Positions 8,398 through 15,988 of a stretch of 64,000 nt of DNA are shown here, piece after piece (position 1 is the first letter of the stretch; each line of letters starts with the position of its first letter). This DNA is from Xanthomonas sp. DAR 80977 (GTDB taxonomy: Bacteria; Pseudomonadota; Gammaproteobacteria; Xanthomonadales; Xanthomonadaceae): assembly GCF_041240605.1 (NCBI RefSeq), contig NZ_CP162487.1, positions 3,727,001 to 3,791,000 on the forward strand, read 5' to 3'. A program made the translations under genes and the position numbers. The notes under the pieces are model-generated. The model saw nothing but the letters and a program-made list of their open reading frames with translations. It made no database searches and was not told where the DNA came from.

Positions 8398-9390
8398 TCA
8401 GGAATGCGAATGCCCATGCGCGCCATGCGCATGGCCGTCGTGCGCGTCGTGATCGTGATCCGCATGCGCCTCGTGCGTCCCAGCCGCCGCGCGCGCCGGC
8501 GTCCCGCACGGTGGCGCGCCGCAATGCCCGGCTTCCATCTGCAGGGTGACGTGGTCGATGTCGAAGCGCGCATGCAGGCCGTCGCACAGCGCCGCGCGCA
8601 AGGCATCGCTGTCGGTGCCGTCGGCGACCACCACGTGCGCGGTCAGCGCCGGCGTGCTGGAGGCCAGCGCCCACACGTGCAGGTCGTGCACGTCCTCCAC
8701 GCCGGGGACGCCATGCAGATAGCCGCGCACCGCGGCCATGTCCATGCCCTTGGGCACGCCTTCCAGCAGCACGTTGACCGCCTCGCGCAGCAGCACCCAG
8801 GTCCGCGGCAGCACCCACAGGCCGATCAGCACCGCCAGGATCGGATCGATCACCTTCCAGCCGGTGAGGCGGATCGCCAGCGCGCCGGCGATCACCGCCA
8901 CCGAGCCGAGCATGTCGCTCCACACTTCCAGGTAGGCGCCCTTCATGTTCAGGCTCTCGCCGCTGCCGGCCTTGAGCAGGCGCATCGAGATCAGGTTGAT
9001 CAGCAGGCCGAACGCGGCGATGCCGAGCATGCCGACCGTGGCCACCTCCTGCGGCTGGCGGAACCGCTGCACCGCCTCCCACAGGATGTAGGCGGCGACC
9101 ACGAACAACAGGCCGCCGTTGACCAGCGCGCCCAGCGCCTCCAGCCGCGCGTAGCCGTAGGTGCGCTTGGCGTCGGGCGGGCGCCGGCTCAGCCGCACCG
9201 CGACCAGCGCGATCATCAGCGCCAGGGTGTCGGTGGCCATGTGCGCGGCATCGGACAGCAGCGCCAGGCTGTTGGTCAGGAACGCGCCGGCGATCTCCAC
9301 CAGCAGGAACGTGGCGGTCAGCCCCAGCGCCCACCACAGCGGTTTCTCGTGGCGGATCTCGGTCGGTGCGTGGCTGTGATCGTGTCCCAT
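8398..9390 (-). CDS. Cation diffusion facilitator (CDF) heavy-metal efflux transporter
   Basis: Inner-membrane proton/metal antiporter of the CzcD/ZitB type. It has 330 residues from MGHDHSHAP. Six membrane helices; the helix II metal motif SDAAHMATD is intact. Helix V reads LEVWSDMLGS, i.e. ExxxD instead of the HxxxD typical of zinc CDFs. A cytoplasmic domain follows (GVEDVHDLHVWAL). The last 30 residues are histidine/aspartate-rich (DHDHDAHDGHAHGAHGHSHS), and the N-terminus also carries HDHSH; both are probable metal sensors. The chosen start follows the short His-rich N-terminus normal in the family; an in-frame ATG at 9429 is less likely. The metal cannot be named from sequence. Confidence 0.9.
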   Translation of the reverse strand: MGHDHSHAPTEIRHEKPLWWALGLTATFLLVEIAGAFLTNSLALLSDAAHMATDTLALMIALVAVRLSRRPPDAKRTYGYARLEALGALVNGGLLFVVAAYILWEAVQRFRQPQEVATVGMLGIAAFGLLINLISMRLLKAGSGESLNMKGAYLEVWSDMLGSVAVIAGALAIRLTGWKVIDPILAVLIGLWVLPRTWVLLREAVNVLLEGVPKGMDMAAVRGYLHGVPGVEDVHDLHVWALASSTPALTAHVVVADGTDSDALRAALCDGLHARFDIDHVTLQMEAGHCGAPPCGTPARAAAGTHEAHADHDHDAHDGHAHGAHGHSHS

Positions 9391-9662
9391 GAGCTGGCCT
9401 GGCAGGTACCTGCGAAGAAGATGCGCCACCTTAGATCGGCCCTGCCGCGGAGACTATTACACCGCCCCCGCAGGTCGACAACCGCTGCGGCAACGCGCGC
9501 GGATGGCGCTCGACCCTGCGCTTGCGGCGCGATATGCGGCGCTACGGATCGATGGGAAATTGCGGCGATGCGTCGTCGACGCAGGCCCAACGTCACGATG
9601 CCCGGGCCATGACGCATCCGCGATGCCGGCGGCATGCCGCATGCGCACGAAAATGCCGCGCA

Positions 9663-10670
9663 TCACGGCAGCCACCACAGCAGCAACGCGCTGAGTCCGG
9701 CCAGCGCCAGCAGCGACAGCGTGCCCGCGGCCAGCACGCGGCCGCCGGAGGCCAGCACCGAGCGCAGGTTCACCGACAGGCCCAGCGCCGCCATCGCCAC
9801 CAGGGTCAGCAGCGCGGACAGGCGTTGCGCCGCGTTCGCCATTGCCTGCGGCAACAGGCCGCAAGAGCGCAGCAGCATCATGCCGATGAAGCCCAGCACG
9901 AACCACGGCAGCACGCGGTGCAGCGGCAAGCGCGCGGCGCCGGGCCGGCCGGCGGTCAGCCCGAGCAACAACATCACCGGCCCCAGCATCAGCACCCGCA
10001 TCAGCTTGACCAGGGCGCCGACCTGCGCGCTGACCGCCCCCACCGGCAGCGTCGCCGCCAGCACCTGCGGCACCGCGTACACGGTCATGCCGGCGAGGAT
10101 CCCGTAATGGCGCTGGTCCAGGCCGAACAGCGGCACCGCCAGCGGCAAGGCCAGCACCACCACGATTCCCAATGCCGCGGTGAACGCGATCGACGCGGCC
10201 ACGTCGTCCGAATCGGCATCGATCACCGGCGCCGCGGCGACGATCGCCGAATTGCCGCAGATCGCATTGCCGCACGCCACCAGCGTGGCCAGCCGCGCCG
10301 GCAGGCCGAGCGCGCGGCCGATGCCGTAGCCGATGCCGATCGCCAGCAGCACGGTGGCCGCGATCAGCCCCAGCAGCAGCCCGCCGGCCGCCCCGACCGC
10401 ACCGATGCCGACCGACGCGCCGAGCAGCACGATCGCCGCTTCCAGCGGCAGCTTGGCGGCGAAGGCGATGCCGGCGTCGAGCCGCGCCGGCAGCGCCGAG
10501 ACCGTACGCAGCAGCGTGCCGAGCACGATCGCGACCACCAGCGCGTCGATCCATGGCCGGCCCAGCCAGCGCAGCTGCAGGCGCTGCGCCAGCATCGCCA
10601 GCGCCGCCACCGCGCTCGCCAGCAACAGGCCCGGCAACAACGCCGTGCCTTTGTTCAGTGCCCTGTGCAT
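9663..10670 (-). CDS. yeiH: YeiH/UPF0324 family membrane protein
   Basis: Putative inner-membrane transporter of the YeiH family (conserved motif CGNAICGNSAIVAAAPVI). It has 335 residues and about ten hydrophobic helices. It is divergent from a YeiE-like LysR gene, the same pairing as yeiE/yeiH in Escherichia coli. YeiE of enterobacteria has been linked to sulfite stress, so a role in sulfur-anion export is possible but inferred from context only. ATG 10670 gives the usual family length; in-frame ATG 10721 would add 17 residues that are not hydrophobic. Neither start has a strong ribosome-binding site. Confidence 0.85.
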   Translation of the reverse strand: MHRALNKGTALLPGLLLASAVAALAMLAQRLQLRWLGRPWIDALVVAIVLGTLLRTVSALPARLDAGIAFAAKLPLEAAIVLLGASVGIGAVGAAGGLLLGLIAATVLLAIGIGYGIGRALGLPARLATLVACGNAICGNSAIVAAAPVIDADSDDVAASIAFTAALGIVVVLALPLAVPLFGLDQRHYGILAGMTVYAVPQVLAATLPVGAVSAQVGALVKLMRVLMLGPVMLLLGLTAGRPGAARLPLHRVLPWFVLGFIGMMLLRSCGLLPQAMANAAQRLSALLTLVAMAALGLSVNLRSVLASGGRVLAAGTLSLLALAGLSALLLWWLP

Positions 10671-10772
10671 TGCCGCCACCGTCTCGAAGTGGCGGCAGGA
10701 TGCGCCCGCCGATCCTGTCATTCCATCGGATAATGCTGGATAGTTCGTTCGGCCCAATCGAATGATCCCGCC

Positions 10773-11669
10773 ATGACCCTGGAACAACTCGCCCTGTTCG
10801 TCGCCGTCGCCGAACGCCAGCACCTGACCCTGGGCGCGCAGGCCGCGCATCGCACGCCGTCGGCGGCCAGCGCCGCGATCAAGGCGCTGGAAACCCAGTA
10901 CGGCGTACCGCTGTTCGACCGCGTCGGGCGCGGCATCGCGCTGACCGCCGCCGGTGCGGCGTTCCTCGAGGAAGCCAAGGCGATCCTGGCGCGCACCCGC
11001 GCCGCGCAACTGGCCTTGAGCGAGTGGCGCGGCGTGCTGCGCGGCACCCTGGACCTGCACGCCAGCCAGACCGTGGCCAGCTACTGGCTGCCGGTCAGGC
11101 TGATGGCGTTCCATGCGCGTTTCCCGCAGATCCAGATCCGCCTCAGCGTCGGCAACACCGAGAGCGTGGCGCGCGCGGTGGCCGAGGGGCGCGCGGAACT
11201 GGGGTTCGTCGAAGGCGGCGTGCACGATCCGCGATTGCAGCTGTCCGCGCTCGGCCACGACCGCCTGGTGGTGGTCGCCGCACCGACGCATCCCTTGGCC
11301 GGACGCCTGCGCCTGGGCCTGCCGCGGCTGGCCGAGGCCAGCACCTGGATCATGCGCGAAGCCGGCTCGGGCACGCGCTCGGAATTCGAAGCGGCGCTGC
11401 GCGCGGCGGGCGTCGCCCCGGAACGCCTGCGCGTGGCGTTGACGCTGCCGTCGAACGAGGCGGTGCTGTCGGCGGTGCATGCCGGCCACAGCCTGGCGGC
11501 GATCTCGCAACTGGCGGCCGCGCCGTGGCTGGAGAGCGGCCGCCTGCAGCGCGTCGGCGCGGCGCTGGGCGCGCGCAGCTTCCACGCGCTGCGCCATCGC
11601 GAACGCAGCCTGGGCGCGGCCGCCGCGGCCTTGCTCGACAGCGGCGACACCGCCGAGGCAAGCCGCTGA
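10773..11669 (+). CDS. yeiE: LysR-type regulator, YeiE-like
   Basis: LysR-family transcription factor of 298 residues. Winged helix-turn-helix at residues 1-60 (TLEQLALFVAVAERQHLTLGA, RTPSAASAAIKALE, GVPLFDRVGRGIALT). Type-2 periplasmic-binding-like effector domain from about 90. The alanine-rich recognition helix and the VGRGIALT motif match the YeiE/CysB-like branch. It is divergent from yeiH with about 100 bases between starts, so it probably controls yeiH. The effector cannot be deduced. Confidence 0.88.
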   Translation: MTLEQLALFVAVAERQHLTLGAQAAHRTPSAASAAIKALETQYGVPLFDRVGRGIALTAAGAAFLEEAKAILARTRAAQLALSEWRGVLRGTLDLHASQTVASYWLPVRLMAFHARFPQIQIRLSVGNTESVARAVAEGRAELGFVEGGVHDPRLQLSALGHDRLVVVAAPTHPLAGRLRLGLPRLAEASTWIMREAGSGTRSEFEAALRAAGVAPERLRVALTLPSNEAVLSAVHAGHSLAAISQLAAAPWLESGRLQRVGAALGARSFHALRHRERSLGAAAAALLDSGDTAEASR

Positions 11670-12096
11670 CAGCGATCGCGCATCGCGGCCGCCGCGGCGA
11701 TACGGCCCGCGATGCGCCGGCGTCGCGCGCGGCCGCCCGGCATCGTCCTGGCACCTGGACCGCCGCGCGCCACGCCAGGCCAAGCGCGGATGCCGCATTG
11801 CCGCATGCCGATCAATTCCAAAATGAGATAGCCGGCAGCAAATGCTTCATTGGAATGGAATGGCAGCCACTCCTATGCTCGCTCCCATTCCAGACAACCG
11901 GAGCGGCGGACGGAGGCCACGTCCGCCAGCGACGGGCGACCGGAACGCAACACGCCTCGTGCCGCGAGGCGACGATGCACCACCCTTTTCGCAATGTCCG
12001 CGCGTACAGGCCTGCGGCCCGCCAGCGCGGCCAGGACCGGATTGCCGGTCCCCATTCCAACTTGCTCGGTAACTTTCGTCCTGGGAGGGAACAAAG
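11670..12096. other. Intergenic region and 5' leader of the TonB receptor operon
   Basis: No convincing gene. It holds a promoter-like motif at 11847-11881 and a following leader of about 210 bases. Within it the sequence CATTCCA or its complement recurs (near 11851-11862, 11884, 12051), possibly a repeated operator. The receptor has a good ribosome-binding site, GGGAGGGAAC, just before its ATG. Confidence 0.5.
11847..11881 (+). promoter_or_regulatory. Shared carbohydrate-locus promoter motif, copy C
   Basis: TCATTGG (11847-11853), an 18-base spacer and CCTATGCTCG (11872-11881). The same two blocks with the same spacer occur twice upstream of the GH51 gene (43108-43142 and 43241-43275). The layout resembles a -35 TTGGnn and -10 TATGCT with an 18-base spacer, and would start transcription about 210 bases before the receptor ATG. 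Confidence 0.65.
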
Positions 12097-14784
12097 ATGC
12101 CTTTCGAACAACAGCGTCGCCCGGCTTGCCGGCGCGCGCAGCACCAAGTCGCCCGCACGCTGCTCGGCTCGGCCATCGTCCTGGCCCTGGCCAGCGCCTT
12201 CGGCGCGCATGCGCAGACCGCCAGCGCCGATCCGGCGCCGCCCGCCGGCACCGCGAACGGCGATGCCGGGCAGGCGCCGGTCACCCTGGACAACGTGATG
12301 GTGATCGGCCAGCGCGCCAGCCTCGACCAGGCCGTGCAGGCCAAGCAGCTCGACGACCACGTGGTCGAGGTGATCTCCGCCGACAACATGGGGCAGATGC
12401 CCAATGTCACCGTGGCCGAGGCGCTGGTGCGCCTGCCCGGCGTCAACGGCACCCGCGACCGCGGCAACGAAAGCCTGGCCACGGTGCGCGGCCTGGGTCC
12501 GCGCATGACCATGGGCACGGTGAACGGCCGCGAGATCGCCTCCTCCGAACCCAACCGCGCGGTGCGCTGGGAAGTGTTCCCCACCGAGATCGTCTCCACG
12601 GTCAAGGTCTACAAGACCCCGTCGGCGGACCTGGTGGCCGGCGGCATCGCCGCCACGGTGGACATCTCCACGATCAGCCCGCTCGACCATACCGGCCCCA
12701 GCTTCGTCGGCACCGCCGGCCCGATCTACTACGACGAAGCCAAGGACGTGGACGGCTATTCGCCCTGGGGCAACCGCCTCGGCGCCAGCTGGATCCACCG
12801 CTTCAACGACAACCTGGCCATCGCCCTCGGCGCCACCTACCAGAAGCAGAAGAACGCCGGCGTCTCGATCGGCAGCTGGGGCTATACCGACGACAGCAAT
12901 GCGCGCGACGTCGATGGCGACGGCAAGGTCGACTACACGCCGTGGGGCGCGGCCGACCAGCTCAAGCTGACCGAACAGACCCGCACCGGCGCGATGGGCA
13001 CGGTGCAGTGGCGCTCGGGCAACCTCGAACTCAAGCTCGACGGCCTGTACTCGCGGATCAAGATCGACGAGGACCAGCGCCAGAACTGGTTCAACAACCT
13101 CGGCTACAGCATCTTCTCGGCCAGCAATCCGTACACCACGCCCGGCTCGTCCTACACCATCGTCGACGGCGACGTGGTCGCCGCCACGCTGGCCAATTCC
13201 AACCTGCAGGTGGACCACGTCATCAGCCACTACAGCGAGGTCAAGACGCTCGCCGCCGGCGGCCTCAATGCGAAGTGGAGCGGCGACGTGTGGACCCTGG
13301 GCGGCGACCTGTCGTTCTCGCAGGCCAAGCGCGACAACGACTGGCGCGCGGTGCGCTTCGGCAGCAATCCGGACACCGTGTCCTTCGATTTCCGCCACGG
13401 CGTCACCCCCACCATCAGCACCAGCTCCGACACCCCGGAATGGGGCATCAGCGGACAGACCGAGCCGCAGGCGCTGCGCGACCGGATCGCGGCGCTGGCG
13501 CTCAGCGCCAGCCGCAGCATCGAGGATTCGCCGATCACCGCGCTGCAGTTCGGCGCGCGCGCGGCGCGGCGCGAGAAGCAGAACCGCCACTTCACCAGCT
13601 TCCAGTCCGGCTACGACCAGCCGATCTCCGCCTACCAGGACCTGATCTATCCGGTGCAGATGCCCGACCTCAACGTGCCGACGCTGACCGGCGGCGACCT
13701 GGATGCGATCGCCAGGCTCGGCTTCGGCGGCTTCGACCCGAGCCTGGCCAACGAGCAGTTGCTGGACCACTGGAACGTCGAGGAGAACGTGCGCGAAGCC
13801 TTCGCCAAGGCGGTGTTCAGTTCGCAATGGTTCGGCATCGACGTCACCGGCAACGCCGGCGTGCGCGTGGTCCACACCGACACCACCAGCGACGGCTACG
13901 ACACCGTCGGCGGCGTGGTCCAGCCCAGCAGCGCCAGCAACGACTACACCGACGTGCTGCCCAGCGCCACGCTCAACTTCCTGCTCGACGACGAACGCAT
14001 CCTGCGCTTCTCGGTGGCCAAGGTGATCGCGCGCCCGCCGCTGGACGAACTGCGCACCGGCCGCGCGCTCGACGATCCCAACACCACCGTCGGCCAGCTC
14101 ACCGGCAGCGGCGGCAACCCGCAGCTGGATCCGTTCCGCGCCACCCAGGTCGACCTGTCCTACGAGTGGTACTTCCACAAGGAAGCGCTGGCCGCGCTGG
14201 CGCTGTACCGCAAGTGGGTGGACTCGAGCATCGGCTACAAGACCCAGCACGAGACCATCGACGGCCGCGACTACCTGATCAGCGGCCCGTTCAACGGCGG
14301 CGGCGGCTACATCAACGGCGCCGAGCTGACCTTCCAGACCCCGTTCTTCTTCATCCCGCACATGGAGAACTTCGGCGTCTACTCGAACTATTCCTACGTC
14401 GAGTCCAACCTGCACGAGTTCTCGCCGGCCGACGACCCGTTGCCGCTCAGCGGCCTGGCACGCAACACCGGCACCTTCGACCTGTGGTACAGCAACAGCA
14501 AGTTCGAAGCGCGGGTGGGCTACAAGTACCACAGCCCCTACACCGTGGTGTACGGCTGGAACGCCGCGCGCCTGGCGCGGCTGGAAAGCGAAGGCACGGT
14601 GGACCTGAGCCTGGCCTGGCGCTTCAGCGAGCACCTGGGGCTGAAGTTCCAGGTCGGCAACCTGACCAACGAGCCGCTGCGCGCCTACAGCGACAACAAG
14701 CGCAACCGCCTGGCCAACCAGGACGACGGCGGCTACCAGTTGTTCGGCCGCCGCTTCGCGCTGGAAGCGACCTACACGTTCTGA
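12097..14784 (+). CDS. TonB-dependent receptor, predicted galactan-oligosaccharide uptake
   Basis: Outer-membrane active transporter, 895 residues. Signal peptide to about residue 40 (LASAFGAHAQ). A TonB-box-like segment follows (VTLDNVMVIGQRA). The plug domain (about 75-190) includes EALVRLPGVNGTRDRGNES and VRGLGPRM. The long beta-barrel ends in the terminal aromatic pattern EATYTF. It resembles the Xanthomonas/Caulobacter carbohydrate-receptor group. It is the first gene of an operon with GH53 (22 bases downstream) and GH2, so the likely cargo is galacto-oligosaccharides released from galactan; this is contextual inference. Confidence 0.9.
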   Translation: MPFEQQRRPACRRAQHQVARTLLGSAIVLALASAFGAHAQTASADPAPPAGTANGDAGQAPVTLDNVMVIGQRASLDQAVQAKQLDDHVVEVISADNMGQMPNVTVAEALVRLPGVNGTRDRGNESLATVRGLGPRMTMGTVNGREIASSEPNRAVRWEVFPTEIVSTVKVYKTPSADLVAGGIAATVDISTISPLDHTGPSFVGTAGPIYYDEAKDVDGYSPWGNRLGASWIHRFNDNLAIALGATYQKQKNAGVSIGSWGYTDDSNARDVDGDGKVDYTPWGAADQLKLTEQTRTGAMGTVQWRSGNLELKLDGLYSRIKIDEDQRQNWFNNLGYSIFSASNPYTTPGSSYTIVDGDVVAATLANSNLQVDHVISHYSEVKTLAAGGLNAKWSGDVWTLGGDLSFSQAKRDNDWRAVRFGSNPDTVSFDFRHGVTPTISTSSDTPEWGISGQTEPQALRDRIAALALSASRSIEDSPITALQFGARAARREKQNRHFTSFQSGYDQPISAYQDLIYPVQMPDLNVPTLTGGDLDAIARLGFGGFDPSLANEQLLDHWNVEENVREAFAKAVFSSQWFGIDVTGNAGVRVVHTDTTSDGYDTVGGVVQPSSASNDYTDVLPSATLNFLLDDERILRFSVAKVIARPPLDELRTGRALDDPNTTVGQLTGSGGNPQLDPFRATQVDLSYEWYFHKEALAALALYRKWVDSSIGYKTQHETIDGRDYLISGPFNGGGGYINGAELTFQTPFFFIPHMENFGVYSNYSYVESNLHEFSPADDPLPLSGLARNTGTFDLWYSNSKFEARVGYKYHSPYTVVYGWNAARLARLESEGTVDLSLAWRFSEHLGLKFQVGNLTNEPLRAYSDNKRNRLANQDDGGYQLFGRRFALEATYTF

Positions 14785-14806
14785 GCCTTTCTGCCGCAGG
14801 TACCGC

Positions 14807-15988
14807 ATGCCGCACACACGCCGTCACTGGCTGCCAGCGCTCGCGCTGGCCCTCGCCGCCGCCCTCGCCTCCGCCGCCGCTGGCGCCGGTCCGCTGTACC
14901 TGGGCGCCGACCTGTCCTACGTCAACGAGATGGAGGACTGCGGCGTGCAGTACCGCGAGCACGGCACGGTGCAGGACCCGTTCGTCCTGTTCCATGCGCA
15001 CGGCGCCAACCTGGTGCGCGTGCGCCTGTGGAACGATGCGCGCTGGACCCGCTACAGCGACCTGAGCGACGTCAAGAAGACCATCCGCCGCGCCCGCGCG
15101 CAGGGCATGCAGGTGTTGCTGGACTTCCACTACTCCGACGACTGGGCCGACGGCGAGAAGCAGTTGATCCCCAAGGCCTGGGCCGCGATCACCGACCAGG
15201 ACGAACTGGCGCGCACGCTGTACGGCTACACCTACGACACGCTGAGCGCGCTGGACCGCGCCGGGCTGATGCCGGAGCTGGTGCAGGTCGGCAACGAGAG
15301 CAACTCGGACCTGATGGACAGCCAGCCGTGGGACAAGCGGCGGCCGATCGACTGGACGCGCAACGCCAAGCTGCTGCGCGCCGGCATCCAGGCGGTGCGC
15401 GACGCCGGCGCGCGTTCGGCGATCAAGCCCAAGGTGATGCTGCACATCGCCCAGCCGGAGAACGTCGAGCCGTGGTTCGCCGCGGCCAGCAAGGCCGGCG
15501 TGGGCGATTTCGACTTCATCGGCATCAGCTATTACCGCAAGTGGTCCAGCGAATCGATGGCCGGGCTCGGCGCCACCATCAAGCGCCTGCGCCAACGCTA
15601 CCCGGCCGAGGTGATGGTGGTGGAGACCGCCTACCCATGGACGCTCGCCAGCGGCGACACCTCGCACAACCTGCTGGGCGAGGACTCGCTCATCCGCGGC
15701 TACCCGGCCACGCCGCAGGGCCAGCTGGACTACCTGGTCGACCTCACCCAGCTGGTGATCGACAACGGCGGCAGCGGCGTCGTGTACTGGGAACCGGCCT
15801 GGACCAGCAACAGCTGCAAGACGCGCTGGGGCACCGGCTCGTCGTGGGAGAACGCCAGCTTCTTCGATTTCGCGCACGGCAACGAACTGCTGCCCGGCAT
15901 CGGCTTCATGCGTCACGCCTACCGGCCCGCGCCGCAGGCCAGGACCGACGCGGCGCCGGCGCCGCACGCACAGGACCCGCAACCATGA
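14807..15988 (+). CDS. GH53 arabinogalactan endo-beta-1,4-galactanase
   Basis: Secreted endo-galactanase that cuts beta-1,4-galactan side chains of pectin. It has 393 residues, with a signal peptide to about residue 27 (ALALAAALASAAAGA). (beta/alpha)8 barrel with GH53 landmarks: LGADLSYVNEME, RVRLWND, LLDFHYSDDWAD. Acid/base Glu164 lies in QVGNESNSD and nucleophile Glu273 in VMVVETAYPW. The C-terminal WEPAWTSNSCKTRWGTGSSWENASFF is also typical. Its stop overlaps the next gene's ATG by four bases (ATGA), so it is coupled to the GH2 enzyme. Confidence 0.95.
   Translation: MPHTRRHWLPALALALAAALASAAAGAGPLYLGADLSYVNEMEDCGVQYREHGTVQDPFVLFHAHGANLVRVRLWNDARWTRYSDLSDVKKTIRRARAQGMQVLLDFHYSDDWADGEKQLIPKAWAAITDQDELARTLYGYTYDTLSALDRAGLMPELVQVGNESNSDLMDSQPWDKRRPIDWTRNAKLLRAGIQAVRDAGARSAIKPKVMLHIAQPENVEPWFAAASKAGVGDFDFIGISYYRKWSSESMAGLGATIKRLRQRYPAEVMVVETAYPWTLASGDTSHNLLGEDSLIRGYPATPQGQLDYLVDLTQLVIDNGGSGVVYWEPAWTSNSCKTRWGTGSSWENASFFDFAHGNELLPGIGFMRHAYRPAPQARTDAAPAPHAQDPQP

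Noticed and set aside
9457..9694. Short plus-strand frames between the CDF and yeiH genes
   Set aside because: Low-complexity Ala/Arg frames without ribosome-binding sites; the gap appears to be non-coding.
11812..14817. 1001-codon open frame antisense to the TonB receptor
   Set aside because: Composition is that of a GC-rich mirror frame and it reads across a clear receptor gene with signal peptide, plug and barrel.
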